From positions 4,107,543 through 4,171,542 of the forward strand of contig NZ_KV440949.1 in NCBI RefSeq assembly GCF_001636315.1: 64,000 nt of DNA. The letters are read 5' to 3'. This DNA comes from Neobacillus mesonae (GTDB lineage: Bacteria > Bacillota > Bacilli > Bacillales > Cytobacillaceae). Position numbers and translations under genes: made by a program. Below the pieces are notes generated by a model. The model was not told where the DNA came from. It saw only the letters and a list, made by a program, of their open reading frames with translations, and ran no database searches. Shown here in pieces: positions 8,410 to 16,181 of the stretch (the stretch's first letter is position 1; every line of letters starts with the position of its first letter).

Positions 8410-9594
8410 TTAAAATTCATTTTGGAGTGCTTGATTTTCAAAATTTAGATTCAGTATTGGAACATCTAAGAAATGTTTAATAGCAAGTGCACAAGCTCCC
8501 AAACTGCATGCTTTATCCCCTATTGAGGAAATTAATAATTCTTGATAATGGCTGATGGAAGAATGAAGATTTTCCCTAATTTTATGAATAGAATTTGGAT
8601 ACATTCTTAGGAATTCACTATCAAGGACTAAAACATCCGGATTATATAGATTGATCATATTATTCAATCCAATGGACAAATAATAGATAAATTGTTCCAT
8701 CTTGTCGTGAATGTCCTCATCGCCTTCATCAAGCCATTTTTGAATATGTTCATAAGTCATATTTTTTATTTTTCTATCTTCGGATAGTTGTTTGAAAACA
8801 CTTGCTTCTGATGCGTATTTTTCCCAGCAACCTTTATTTCCGCATTCGCATTGTTTTCCTTCAGGTACAACAATCATATGCCCGGCTTCTCCGGCATAGC
8901 CGTTATGACCGCGGAAAAAATCATTATTTCTCATCATACCAAGTCCAATTCCTGAATAGAGAGTTGCACATAGAAGATTATCTGTCGAGTGGTGTACAAA
9001 AACACGTTCAGCAAACGCGCATAAATTCGCATTGTTTTCTATATAAATATCAATCCCGATTTCTTTTTCGAGATCATTCTTTAAGTTAATATCATTCCAG
9101 TCGAATCGCGGTACGTAATGGATAATTTCATCTTTTGAGACAAGGCCGTGGATAGCAATAACAATCCCTACTATACCATAGCGGTTGTCTTTCCATTCCA
9201 CTATGTAATTTTTAATCTGATCAATTAAAATAGGAAGGGTTTCTGAATAGGCTGTCGTATTAATCTCAATTGTGTTTGATGAAATCGGAATACCTAGGAG
9301 GTTTGATAAGGTAAAAGTAATTTTACCAAAATCAAGGTCAATGCCCAGCGCATAGCCTGCGCTTCCGTCTAGCGAAAGCATGATAGGCTTTCTTCCAACA
9401 GAATTATGCTCAAGCTGCTGCTCTACAATCAGCCCTTCTTCCAATAAGTCAGCTACCTGAGCGGAGATGGTAGCTCTCGTCAAGGCTGTGGCTTTGGATA
9501 GGTCTGCCCTTGAAATCAGCCCTTCCTTAACAATTTCTTGAATTATGATTGAACGATTAATTCTTTTAATATAAGCCGCATCACCAGTAACCAT
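8410..9594 (-). CDS. ROK-family transcriptional repressor (XylR/NagC type)
   Basis: 394 residues from an ATG with GGAGG six bases upstream. Residues 1-75 form a MarR-like winged helix (IIIQEIVKEGLISRADL, TRATISAQVADLLEEGLI). The rest is a ROK sugar-binding fold with the zinc motif CECGNKGCWEKY and GYAGEAGHM. The kinase phosphate motif is degenerate (DLDFGKITFTL), as in ROK repressors rather than sugar kinases. It lies between two transcription units with matching 25-bp palindromes and close to a third, so it is the best candidate to bind them and respond to an uronate or gluconate-pathway intermediate. The effector cannot be read from sequence. Confidence 0.9.
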   Translation of the reverse strand: MVTGDAAYIKRINRSIIIQEIVKEGLISRADLSKATALTRATISAQVADLLEEGLIVEQQLEHNSVGRKPIMLSLDGSAGYALGIDLDFGKITFTLSNLLGIPISSNTIEINTTAYSETLPILIDQIKNYIVEWKDNRYGIVGIVIAIHGLVSKDEIIHYVPRFDWNDINLKNDLEKEIGIDIYIENNANLCAFAERVFVHHSTDNLLCATLYSGIGLGMMRNNDFFRGHNGYAGEAGHMIVVPEGKQCECGNKGCWEKYASEASVFKQLSEDRKIKNMTYEHIQKWLDEGDEDIHDKMEQFIYYLSIGLNNMINLYNPDVLVLDSEFLRMYPNSIHKIRENLHSSISHYQELLISSIGDKACSLGACALAIKHFLDVPILNLNFENQALQNEF

Positions 9595-9693
9595 TTGAAT
9601 CCTCCATTTCTACGAAGCAAAAAACCTTCGCTCCTATTATAACAGTTAATAGGCGTAAGGTCTTAATTATTTTGGCAGTTAATAATCTGATAA

Positions 9694-9722
9694 TTGACGA
9701 AAATAAATAAACGTGGTAACGT
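9694..9722 (+). promoter_or_regulatory. Promoter of uxaC-gnd
   Basis: TTGACG (9694-9699), a 17-base spacer and TAACGT (9717-9722, weak). The operator begins 10 bases further on. A cre-like TGGTAACGTAAATA overlaps the -10 at 9714-9727, which would fit catabolite control, but that match is partial. Confidence 0.5.
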
Positions 9723-9732
9723 AAATATATAT

Positions 9733-9757
9733 TTAATTTGTTTAATAAACAAATTAA
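9733..9757 (+). promoter_or_regulatory. ROK-type operator 2 (25-bp palindrome)
   Basis: Perfect 12-1-12 inverted repeat (TTAATTTGTTTA / TAAACAAATTAA). Each arm differs from operator 1 at two positions, and the differences are mirrored in the other arm, so dyad symmetry is kept. Confidence 0.75.
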
Positions 9758-9845
9758 TAAAAAGATATCTATTTTTTTATATAATTCTGTAAGGGTTTAC
9801 AGTTGATTTTCATTTACAGCTAGACAATGAACTGGAGTGGGGAAA

Positions 9846-11249
9846 ATGAAGAAATTTATGGATAAACATTTTTTATTAAATTCGGACACCGCTATAAAGC
9901 TTTATGAAAATGCGGCTGCCGATACACCAATATTTGATTTCCATTGCCACTTAAGCCCGCGGGAAATCTGGGAAAATAAGTCATATGAAAATATTACACA
10001 AGTATGGCTTGGCGGGGATCACTACAAATGGCGCACAATGCGTATGCACGGGATAGGCGAAAAATATATTACAGGCGACGCAACTGACTGGGAAAAGTTT
10101 GAAGCTTGGGCTAAAACGGTACCATACTTAATTGGGAATCCAGTTTATCATTGGACACATATAGAATTAAAAATGTACTTCGGTATTAACAAGGTCCTTA
10201 GCTTGGAAACAGCCAAAGAAATATGGGATGAATGCAATGAAAAATTACAAAGCCCTGATTTCAGTGCAAGAGCGTTGATTGAAAGATCTAATGTGAAGTT
10301 TATCGGAACAACGGATGATCCGGTATCTACACTTGAATACCATAAACTATTGAAAAATGATGACTCTTTCAGGGCTATCATCGCCCCAACTTTCCGTCCC
10401 GACGGCGCGCTCTTTATTGACCGTCCGACGTTTAAAAACTGGGTAGAAAAATTAGAGCAGTCGGCAGGCACCGAAGTGAACTCACTAGACGGATTTTTAG
10501 CAGCACTAAAGCAGCGGGTTGATTATTTTAATGAAATTGGCGGCCGTGCATCCGATCATGATATTCAAAAGATGGAGTTCGTTGAAAAACCAAAGCAAGA
10601 AATTGAAGGTATATTCAATAAAGGATTAAACGGTGAACAGCTTTCAGCTGCTGAACTCGTTGCCTATCGCAGCTTCCTATTAAAAGAACTTGGAAAAATG
10701 TATGCCGAAAAACAATGGGTAATGCAGCTGCATATGGGAGCAATGAGAAACAACAACACCAGAGCGAAAAAGCTCATTGGTCCTGATACCGGTTTTGATT
10801 CGGTTGGCGAAGCCAATATGGCGGAAGGCTTGTCGCGTTTTCTGGATGCGCTTGACCAGGAAAATGCGTTGCCTAGGACAGTGTTGTTTAACCTAAATCA
10901 AAAAGATAATGTAGTCTTAGCTGGTATGATGGGGAATTTCTATGAAGAAGGCATCCCAGGAAAAGTTCAGCTTGGTTCCGGCTGGTGGTTCCTCGACCAT
11001 ATTGATGGAATGGAAAAACAAATGAAGGACTTTGCTAATGTTGGTTTATTAAGCCATTTTATTGGTATGTTGACTGATTCACGCAGTTTCCTTTCATATG
11101 CCCGTCATGATTATTTCCGCCGGATTCTATGTAACATTCTTGGCGATTGGGTAGAACAGGGACTTGCACCAATTGACATGAAGCACTTGGAAACCATCGT
11201 GAGAAATATTTGCTATCATAATGCCGAAAAATATTTTTTAGTACGTTAA
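9846..11249 (+). CDS. uxaC: Glucuronate isomerase
   Basis: 467 residues, the normal UxaC size. It interconverts D-glucuronate and D-fructuronate (and galacturonate/tagaturonate). Visible features are the metal motif FDFHCHLSPREIWENK near residue 35, WRTMRMHGIGEKYITGDA, IGTTDDPVSTLEYH and LTDSRSFLSYARHDYFRRIL near the C-terminus. ATG 9846 is preferred because GGAGTGGGG lies just upstream; a GTG at 9837 overlaps that site. The gene is under ROK-type operator 2 and is followed by a 6-phosphogluconate dehydrogenase gene, not by uxuA or kdg genes, which is unusual and fits a gluconate route for uronates. Confidence 0.96.
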   Translation: MKKFMDKHFLLNSDTAIKLYENAAADTPIFDFHCHLSPREIWENKSYENITQVWLGGDHYKWRTMRMHGIGEKYITGDATDWEKFEAWAKTVPYLIGNPVYHWTHIELKMYFGINKVLSLETAKEIWDECNEKLQSPDFSARALIERSNVKFIGTTDDPVSTLEYHKLLKNDDSFRAIIAPTFRPDGALFIDRPTFKNWVEKLEQSAGTEVNSLDGFLAALKQRVDYFNEIGGRASDHDIQKMEFVEKPKQEIEGIFNKGLNGEQLSAAELVAYRSFLLKELGKMYAEKQWVMQLHMGAMRNNNTRAKKLIGPDTGFDSVGEANMAEGLSRFLDALDQENALPRTVLFNLNQKDNVVLAGMMGNFYEEGIPGKVQLGSGWWFLDHIDGMEKQMKDFANVGLLSHFIGMLTDSRSFLSYARHDYFRRILCNILGDWVEQGLAPIDMKHLETIVRNICYHNAEKYFLVR

Positions 11250-11376
11250 AGAATAGACTTGAATAGACACAGGGGGTTCAGCACAAGGAACCTCCTGCTT
11301 GACTACATTTAAGCAAAAGACTTAAAATTATGAAATTAAGAGCGAAGTGGCTTTAGATGGTTTTATTTTAACTATG

Positions 11377-11390
11377 TGGTAACGTTAAAT
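11377..11390 (+). promoter_or_regulatory. Possible cre (catabolite response element) upstream of gnd
   Basis: TGGTAACGTTAAAT matches about 9 of 14 positions of the Bacillus cre consensus and shares TGGTAACGT with the sequence before uxaC. CcpA control of a sugar-acid regulon would be expected, but the match is partial. Confidence 0.3.
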
Positions 11391-11436
11391 AGTGGAAGGT
11401 TTACAAAGAAATACATAGGAAGGATATGGATATAGA

Positions 11437-12849
11437 ATGACTAAACAACAAATTGGTGTTGTCGGATTGGCTGTTATGGGGAAAAACCTTGCATTAAATA
11501 TTGAGAGCCGAGGTTATTCAGTAGCTGTTTTTAACCGTTCATACGATAAAACTGAGGCATTCTTAAAGGATGAAGCAGAAGGGAAAAACTTTGTCGGTGC
11601 GCGGACTGTTGAGGAATTTGTCAATTCCCTGGAGAAACCGCGCAAAATATTATTGATGGTTAAGGCGGGAGCGGCTACGGATGCTACCATTGAATCGTTA
11701 AAGCCATTTCTTGAAGAAGGCGATATCCTGATCGATGGAGGCAATACATTCTTCCAGGATACAATCAGACGAAATAAGGAACTCGAAACAGCAGGCTTCC
11801 ATTTCATTGGAACTGGTGTTTCAGGCGGTGAAGAAGGGGCATTAAAGGGTCCGGCAATCATGCCAGGCGGTAAAAAAGAAGCCTATGAATTAGTTCAGCC
11901 AATCTTAGAAGCGATTTCCGCTAAGGTTGAAGGAGATCCATGCTGTACTTATATTGGTCCTAACGGCGCCGGCCATTATGTGAAAATGGTTCATAATGGA
12001 ATTGAATATGGCGACATGCAATTAATTTGTGAGGCATACTTCATCTTAAAAAATATCCTGGGTTTAAGTACTGAAGAGCTTCATCAAGTCTTTGCAGAAT
12101 GGAACAAAGGTGAATTGGACAGCTATTTAATTGAGATTACAGCTGATATTTTTACAAAAGTCGATCAAGAATCCGGCAAACCGCTCGTTGATGTCATTCT
12201 AGATACAGCCGGTCAAAAGGGAACAGGCAAATGGACCAGTCAAAATGCTTTAGATTTAGGTGTACCTCTTCCGATTATTACAGAATCCGTATTCGCTCGT
12301 TTTATCTCTGCAATGAAAGAAGAACGTGTGAAAGCAAGTAAGGTACTGAATGGACCAGAAGTTAAGCCATACGAAGGAAATAAAGAAGAGTTGATTGAAG
12401 CGGTTCGGAAAGCTCTTTATATGAGTAAAATTTGCTCTTATGCACAAGGCTTCGCACAAATGCGCGCTGCTTCTGAGGAATATGAGTGGAATCTTCGCTA
12501 CGGCGATATTGCGATGATTTTCCGTGGCGGCTGTATCATTCGCGCTCAATTCTTACAGAAGATCAAAGATGCTTACGACCGGGATCCGGAACTAGCCAAT
12601 CTGTTATTAGATCCATATTTTAAAGAAATTATCGAAAACTATCAATCAGCACTTCGTCAAGTGCTTGCCGTGGCAATTGAGCGGGGAATCCCAGTACCAT
12701 CATTTGCAAGTGCTATTTCCTATTATGACAGCTACCGAACGGAAACATTACCTGCAAATCTATTACAGGCACAGCGTGACTACTTTGGAGCCCACACGTA
12801 TCAAAGGGTTGATAAAGAAGGGGTATTCCATACAAATTGGATGGAGTAA
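11437..12849 (+). CDS. gndA: 6-phosphogluconate dehydrogenase, decarboxylating
   Basis: 470 residues, full length. It oxidises 6-phosphogluconate to ribulose-5-phosphate and CO2 with reduction of NADP. The N-terminal Rossmann motif is [17 protein letters not shown] with VFNRS after the second strand, whose Arg favours [24 protein letters not shown], the active-site [20 protein letters not shown] helix and the C-terminal RDYFGAHTY are all present. It lies 187 bases after uxaC with no strong terminator between them, so it is probably partly cotranscribed from operator 2. It would be the last step of an uronate-to-pentose-phosphate route. Whether this is the only gnd of the genome cannot be told from the window. 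Confidence 0.96.
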   Translation: MTKQQIGVVGLAVMGKNLALNIESRGYSVAVFNRSYDKTEAFLKDEAEGKNFVGARTVEEFVNSLEKPRKILLMVKAGAATDATIESLKPFLEEGDILIDGGNTFFQDTIRRNKELETAGFHFIGTGVSGGEEGALKGPAIMPGGKKEAYELVQPILEAISAKVEGDPCCTYIGPNGAGHYVKMVHNGIEYGDMQLICEAYFILKNILGLSTEELHQVFAEWNKGELDSYLIEITADIFTKVDQESGKPLVDVILDTAGQKGTGKWTSQNALDLGVPLPIITESVFARFISAMKEERVKASKVLNGPEVKPYEGNKEELIEAVRKALYMSKICSYAQGFAQMRAASEEYEWNLRYGDIAMIFRGGCIIRAQFLQKIKDAYDRDPELANLLLDPYFKEIIENYQSALRQVLAVAIERGIPVPSFASAISYYDSYRTETLPANLLQAQRDYFGAHTYQRVDKEGVFHTNWME

Positions 12850-12859
12850 AGTTTTCTTC

Positions 12860-12904
12860 AGAGACAAAACCTTTTCAACAAAAAAGGTTTTGTCTCTTTT
12901 TTTA
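12860..12904 (+). terminator. Terminator after gndA
   Basis: A 16-bp stem (AGAGACAAAACCTTTT and its complement) followed by a T-run. Confidence 0.85.
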
Positions 12905-12923
12905 ATATGTACTTGTAGCTTTA

Positions 12924-12952
12924 TTGACGATAGGGAGGTATCATGTTAAGAT
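12924..12952 (+). promoter_or_regulatory. Promoter of the larA-like/uxuB/lar/gntK operon
   Basis: TTGACG (12924-12929), a 17-base spacer and TAAGAT (12947-12952). Same TTGACGA -35 as the promoters at 6645 and 9694; the operator starts eight bases after the -10. Confidence 0.6.
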
Positions 12953-12960
12953 AAAAATAA

Positions 12961-12985
12961 TTAGTTAGTTTGATAAACAAATTAA
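12961..12985 (+). promoter_or_regulatory. ROK-type operator 3 (imperfect 25-bp palindrome)
   Basis: TTAGTTAGTTTG-A-TAAACAAATTAA: the right arm is identical to operator 2 and the left arm matches its complement at 9 of 12 positions. Position relative to the promoter is as in the other two sites. Confidence 0.65.
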
Positions 12986-13119
12986 TTAAAGTGATTATGA
13001 AATATTTTGTAAGCTTATTGATGAAAGGGATTACAGAGAATCGATAGATCAACTAATTATCTACATGCAAATAAATAAAATGAGGAACACTTTCATAATG
13101 AAAAGGAGTGTTTTTTTCG

Positions 13120-14388
13120 GTGGGGATTCTTCAAGAGCTTCTAAAAGATATACCAGTGCCAAAATTAACAAAGGTTAAAGTTAAATTTGATGATCAGAAC
13201 CTAAAAGACCTTGGTCATGCTTTAACAGAAAAATTACATCAGGAACATATAAAAAATACAGTTAAGCCGGGAATGGAGATTGCGGTTGCAGTTGGCAGCC
13301 GCGGGCTAGATCGTATTGTTGAATTAACGGCGGTAACCGTCCAATTTTTAAAAAATTTAGGGGCAAAGCCATTCATCGTTCCAAGCATGGGCAGCCACGG
13401 AGGCGCTACGGCCGAGGGGCAGCAAGAAGTACTCGCGCATCTTGGGATTACTGAGGAAAGCGCTGGCTGTGAAATACGTTCGTCGATGGAGGTAGTCAAG
13501 ATTGGTGAACTTCCAAATGGCTTGCCGGTGTATATCGATAAGTTTGCCTCGCAAGCAGACGGGATTGTCGTCATCAATAGGGTAAAACCGCATACGGCTT
13601 TCCGGGGACCTGTAGAAAGCGGCATTATGAAAATGATAAGCATCGGTTTAGGAAAGCAAAAAGGAGCCGAAGCATGTCATCAAATGGGGTTTAAATATAT
13701 GGCGGAAAACGTTCCCGCTATGGCGAAAATCATCATGGAAAAGACGCCGTTCTTGTTCGGGGTAGCTACGGTTGAAAATGCGTTTGATAAAGTGGTGATC
13801 ATTGAAGCATTAACTCAGGATGAAATTATTGCCAAAGAACCGGAGTTACAGAAGCAGGCTAAAGCGTTATTGCCGAAATTATTTTTTGATCAATTAGATG
13901 TACTGGTGATTGACGAAATAGGCAAAAACATCAGCGGTGATGGAATGGATCCGAATATTACCGGCCGTTATCCAACTCCGTATGCTTCTGGAGGCCCTGA
14001 TGTTAATAAAATGGTCGTGCTGGATGTAACCGAAGAATCAGAGGGGAATGCCAATGGGGTAGGAACCGCGGATTTTACTACCCAGCGGCTTGTTGACAAA
14101 ATGGATTTGGAAGGTACCTATGCCAACGGTTTAACGTCAACTGTTGTGGCACCTACTAAAATAGCGACTACGTTGCCGAATGATCAACAGGCAATTCAAG
14201 CAGCTATTAAAACAAGTAATATATTAGATTTTCACAATGTTAAACTGGTCCGGATTAAAAATACACTAAAGCTGAGTGAAATTGAGGTATCGGAAGCTTT
14301 ACTAGAATATATAGCAAACCATCCTAATATGGAGCAGGTTTCAGATCTATATGAGTTTCCATTTGATGAAAACGGAAATTTATTTTAA
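13120..14388 (+). CDS. LarA-family nickel-pincer enzyme, predicted D-gluconate/D-mannonate 2-epimerase
   Basis: 422 residues from GTG 13120; AAAAGGAG lies about eleven bases upstream, and a GTG at 13108 overlaps that site. The protein belongs to the lactate racemase family (DUF2088). The residues that hold the nickel-pincer cofactor in L. plantarum LarA (His108, His174, Lys184, His200) appear to have counterparts His93 (GSHGGAT), His158 (RVKPHTAFRG), Lys171 (ESGIMKMISIG) and His187 (EACHQMG), with similar spacing. The cofactor genes larE, larB and larC lie in the same operon. The gene sits between a UxuB-type mannonate-forming reductase and gluconokinase, and D-mannonate and D-gluconate are C2 epimers. 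From memory, gluconate 2-epimerases have been reported among LarA homologues. Substrate is inferred from context; lactate racemase is less likely. Confidence 0.82.
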   Translation: MGILQELLKDIPVPKLTKVKVKFDDQNLKDLGHALTEKLHQEHIKNTVKPGMEIAVAVGSRGLDRIVELTAVTVQFLKNLGAKPFIVPSMGSHGGATAEGQQEVLAHLGITEESAGCEIRSSMEVVKIGELPNGLPVYIDKFASQADGIVVINRVKPHTAFRGPVESGIMKMISIGLGKQKGAEACHQMGFKYMAENVPAMAKIIMEKTPFLFGVATVENAFDKVVIIEALTQDEIIAKEPELQKQAKALLPKLFFDQLDVLVIDEIGKNISGDGMDPNITGRYPTPYASGGPDVNKMVVLDVTEESEGNANGVGTADFTTQRLVDKMDLEGTYANGLTSTVVAPTKIATTLPNDQQAIQAAIKTSNILDFHNVKLVRIKNTLKLSEIEVSEALLEYIANHPNMEQVSDLYEFPFDENGNLF

Positions 14389-14405
14389 CTAGGGGAGAGA
14401 CGGCT

Positions 14406-15176
14406 ATGTCACAATTATTTGATTTAACAGGGAAAACGGCTGTAGCGATTGGTGGAAATGGGGTTCTGGGTTCAGCAATGGCAAAGGGCTTGGCGGAGCA
14501 TGGAGCCAAGGTTGCAATTGTCGGCCGGAATCTTGAAAAGGCAGAAGAAGTGGTGAACGAGATTATTAAAAATGGCGGAGAAGCAAAGGCTTTTCGGGCA
14601 GACGTAAGCTCAGAAGATGCTTTAATGCACCTTGCCGATGAAATTGATGAATGGTCCGGCGGCTGTGATATTTTGTTAAATGCACCGGGAACTAATAGTT
14701 CAACACCTTTTTTTGAACTTGGAATGGATGAATATGATAGAATCATGGAAATTAATCTTAAAGGGATTGTCCTTGCATGCCAGGTATTTGCAAAGCGAAT
14801 GATAGAGCAGGGAAGAAACGGAAGCATCATTAATATTTCGTCTGTTTCATCGACTACTCCGCTGTCACGGGTGTTTACTTACTCCGTATCAAAGGCTGGG
14901 CTTAACAGTGTTACCCAATTTTTAGCACGTGAATTTGCGCCGCATGGAATCCGTGTGAATGCCATCATTCCAGGTTTTTTCCCAGCTGAGCAAAACCGCA
15001 AAATTTTAGATAAAGATAGAATAGAAAATATTATGAGACATACTCCTATGAACCGTTTCGGGGAGGCGGAGGAGCTGCAGGGTGCAACGGTATGGCTCGC
15101 CTCTGAAAAGGCTTCGAGCTTTGTCACAGGTGCCCTGATTCGGGTTGACGGCGGCTTTGGCAGTATGACAATCTAG
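14406..15176 (+). CDS. uxuB: SDR-family D-mannonate oxidoreductase (UxuB/YjmF type)
   Basis: 256 residues; a short-chain dehydrogenase resembling B. subtilis YjmF, the fructuronate reductase. The nucleotide motif is GGNGVLGSAMAKGLAEHGAK, with GG in place of the usual TG as in YjmF. The catalytic set is the serine of NISSVSS, then YSVSK (Tyr and Lys four apart). INLKGIVLACQVFAKRM and the C-terminal RVDGGFGSMTI are typical of the group. It should interconvert D-fructuronate and D-mannonate with NAD(H), taking up the UxaC product. It begins 17 bases after the LarA-like gene with an AGGGGAGAG ribosome site. Substrate specificity within SDRs is hard to read from sequence, so context carries weight. 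Confidence 0.82.
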   Translation: MSQLFDLTGKTAVAIGGNGVLGSAMAKGLAEHGAKVAIVGRNLEKAEEVVNEIIKNGGEAKAFRADVSSEDALMHLADEIDEWSGGCDILLNAPGTNSSTPFFELGMDEYDRIMEINLKGIVLACQVFAKRMIEQGRNGSIINISSVSSTTPLSRVFTYSVSKAGLNSVTQFLAREFAPHGIRVNAIIPGFFPAEQNRKILDKDRIENIMRHTPMNRFGEAEELQGATVWLASEKASSFVTGALIRVDGGFGSMTI

Positions 15177-15206
15177 TCAATACACATAAAGTTGGTTATT
15201 ATAAAA

Positions 15207-15230
15207 TATGATAAAATGATGGTTATCATA
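15207..15230. promoter_or_regulatory. Inverted repeat upstream of larE, possible metal-responsive operator
   Basis: TATGATAA and TTATCATA are perfect 8-bp arms around 8 bases. Half-sites ATATGA...TCATAC resemble NikR half-sites, but the gap is 14 rather than 16 bases, and the TGATAA/TTATCA arms also recall Fur-family sites. It lies in the largest gap between uxuB and larE, so a secondary promoter controlled by metal is possible. Function is unproven. Confidence 0.3.
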
Positions 15231-15260
15231 CTTTATAGATATTGATGGGAGATGGGGATA

Positions 15261-16061
15261 GTGTTAACAGAGAAATACGGAAAATTGGCATCAATTCTCC
15301 AAGAAATGGAGTCGGTTGTGGTCGCATTTTCCGGTGGTGTGGATAGTACATTTTTATTAAAAGCGGCAGTTGATACTCTAGGGACGGATCACGTCCTGGC
15401 AGTTACAGCTGACTCTGAAACATATCCTAGCAGCGAACTAGAAGAGGCGAAACAACTTGCCGAAATAATTGGTGTTAAACACGAGGTAATTCATACATCC
15501 GAACTAGCCATACCTGGATATGCGGAGAATAATAAGAACCGCTGTTACTTTTGTAAAAGCAGTTTGTTTGATCATTTAATTCCTGTTATGGAGGCAAAGG
15601 GTTTTAGCAATGTGATTTATGGTGTCATTGCCGATGATATGAATGAATATCGTCCAGGGATGCAGGCTGCGAAAGAGAAAGGTATCCGAGGTCCGCTGCA
15701 GGAAGCTAATTTGTTTAAAGAAGAAATTCGCGAGCTTTCTCGCCAGCTAAATTTGCCAACATGGGATAAACCGTCATTTGCTTGTTTATCATCCAGAATT
15801 GCGTATGGCGAGTATATTACAAGAGAAAAGCTGACAAAGGTAGAAAAAGCAGAAAGATATTTAAAATCGCTGCAAATTCGTCAGGTGCGAGTTCGAACAC
15901 ATCAGGAAATTGCAAGAATAGAAGTGGAACCAAATGATATGAAGAAGGTTCTTGAACATCACGATTCCATTGTGAAAGAGCTTCAAGAATACGGATATAA
16001 ATATATTACCTTAGATCTTATTGGATATCAGAGCGGAAGTATGAACAAGGTTCTAAGCTAA
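15261..16061 (+). CDS. larE: LarE, sulfur transferase for the nickel-pincer cofactor
   Basis: 266 residues from GTG 15261; the GGGAGATGGGG ahead suits this codon better than the ATG at 15252, which abuts the site. LarE adenylates and sulfurates the dicarboxylated pyridinium precursor made by LarB. The ATP pyrophosphatase loop SGGVDSTFLL is near residue 24, followed by TADSETYPSSE. Cys95 and Cys98 form CYFC, and Cys175 (PSFACLSSRIAYGEY) corresponds to the sacrificial Cys176 of L. plantarum LarE. A CxxC plus this third Cys is the pattern I associate with [4Fe-4S]-dependent LarE proteins such as that of Thermotoga, so this one may be catalytic rather than sacrificial. It is cotranscribed with the LarA-family gene. 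Confidence 0.92.
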   Translation: MLTEKYGKLASILQEMESVVVAFSGGVDSTFLLKAAVDTLGTDHVLAVTADSETYPSSELEEAKQLAEIIGVKHEVIHTSELAIPGYAENNKNRCYFCKSSLFDHLIPVMEAKGFSNVIYGVIADDMNEYRPGMQAAKEKGIRGPLQEANLFKEEIRELSRQLNLPTWDKPSFACLSSRIAYGEYITREKLTKVEKAERYLKSLQIRQVRVRTHQEIARIEVEPNDMKKVLEHHDSIVKELQEYGYKYITLDLIGYQSGSMNKVLS

Positions 16062-16085
16062 AAAAGGGTAAAAAAAGAGTCAGGA

Positions 16086-16127
16086 TAGAACAAAAGGCTT
16101 TGGGTGGTTCCAAGGCCTTTTGTTCTA
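16086..16127 (+). terminator. Hairpin between larE and gntK
   Basis: A 13-bp stem (TAGAACAAAAGGC / GCCTTTTGTTCTA) is followed by GTTTGG, not a T-run. It may be a leaky terminator or an RNA-stability stem that sets the gntK level inside the operon. Confidence 0.5.
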
Positions 16128-16181
16128 GTTTGGCAGCATTATATGCTCCATCATGAAAAATGGACTAAAGGATGAAGAAAC

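Noticed and set aside
13120..14388. Annotation as lactate racemase from the LarA family name
   Set aside because: Gene context is uronate and gluconate metabolism with no lactate gene; an epimerase of sugar acids explains the neighbours better.
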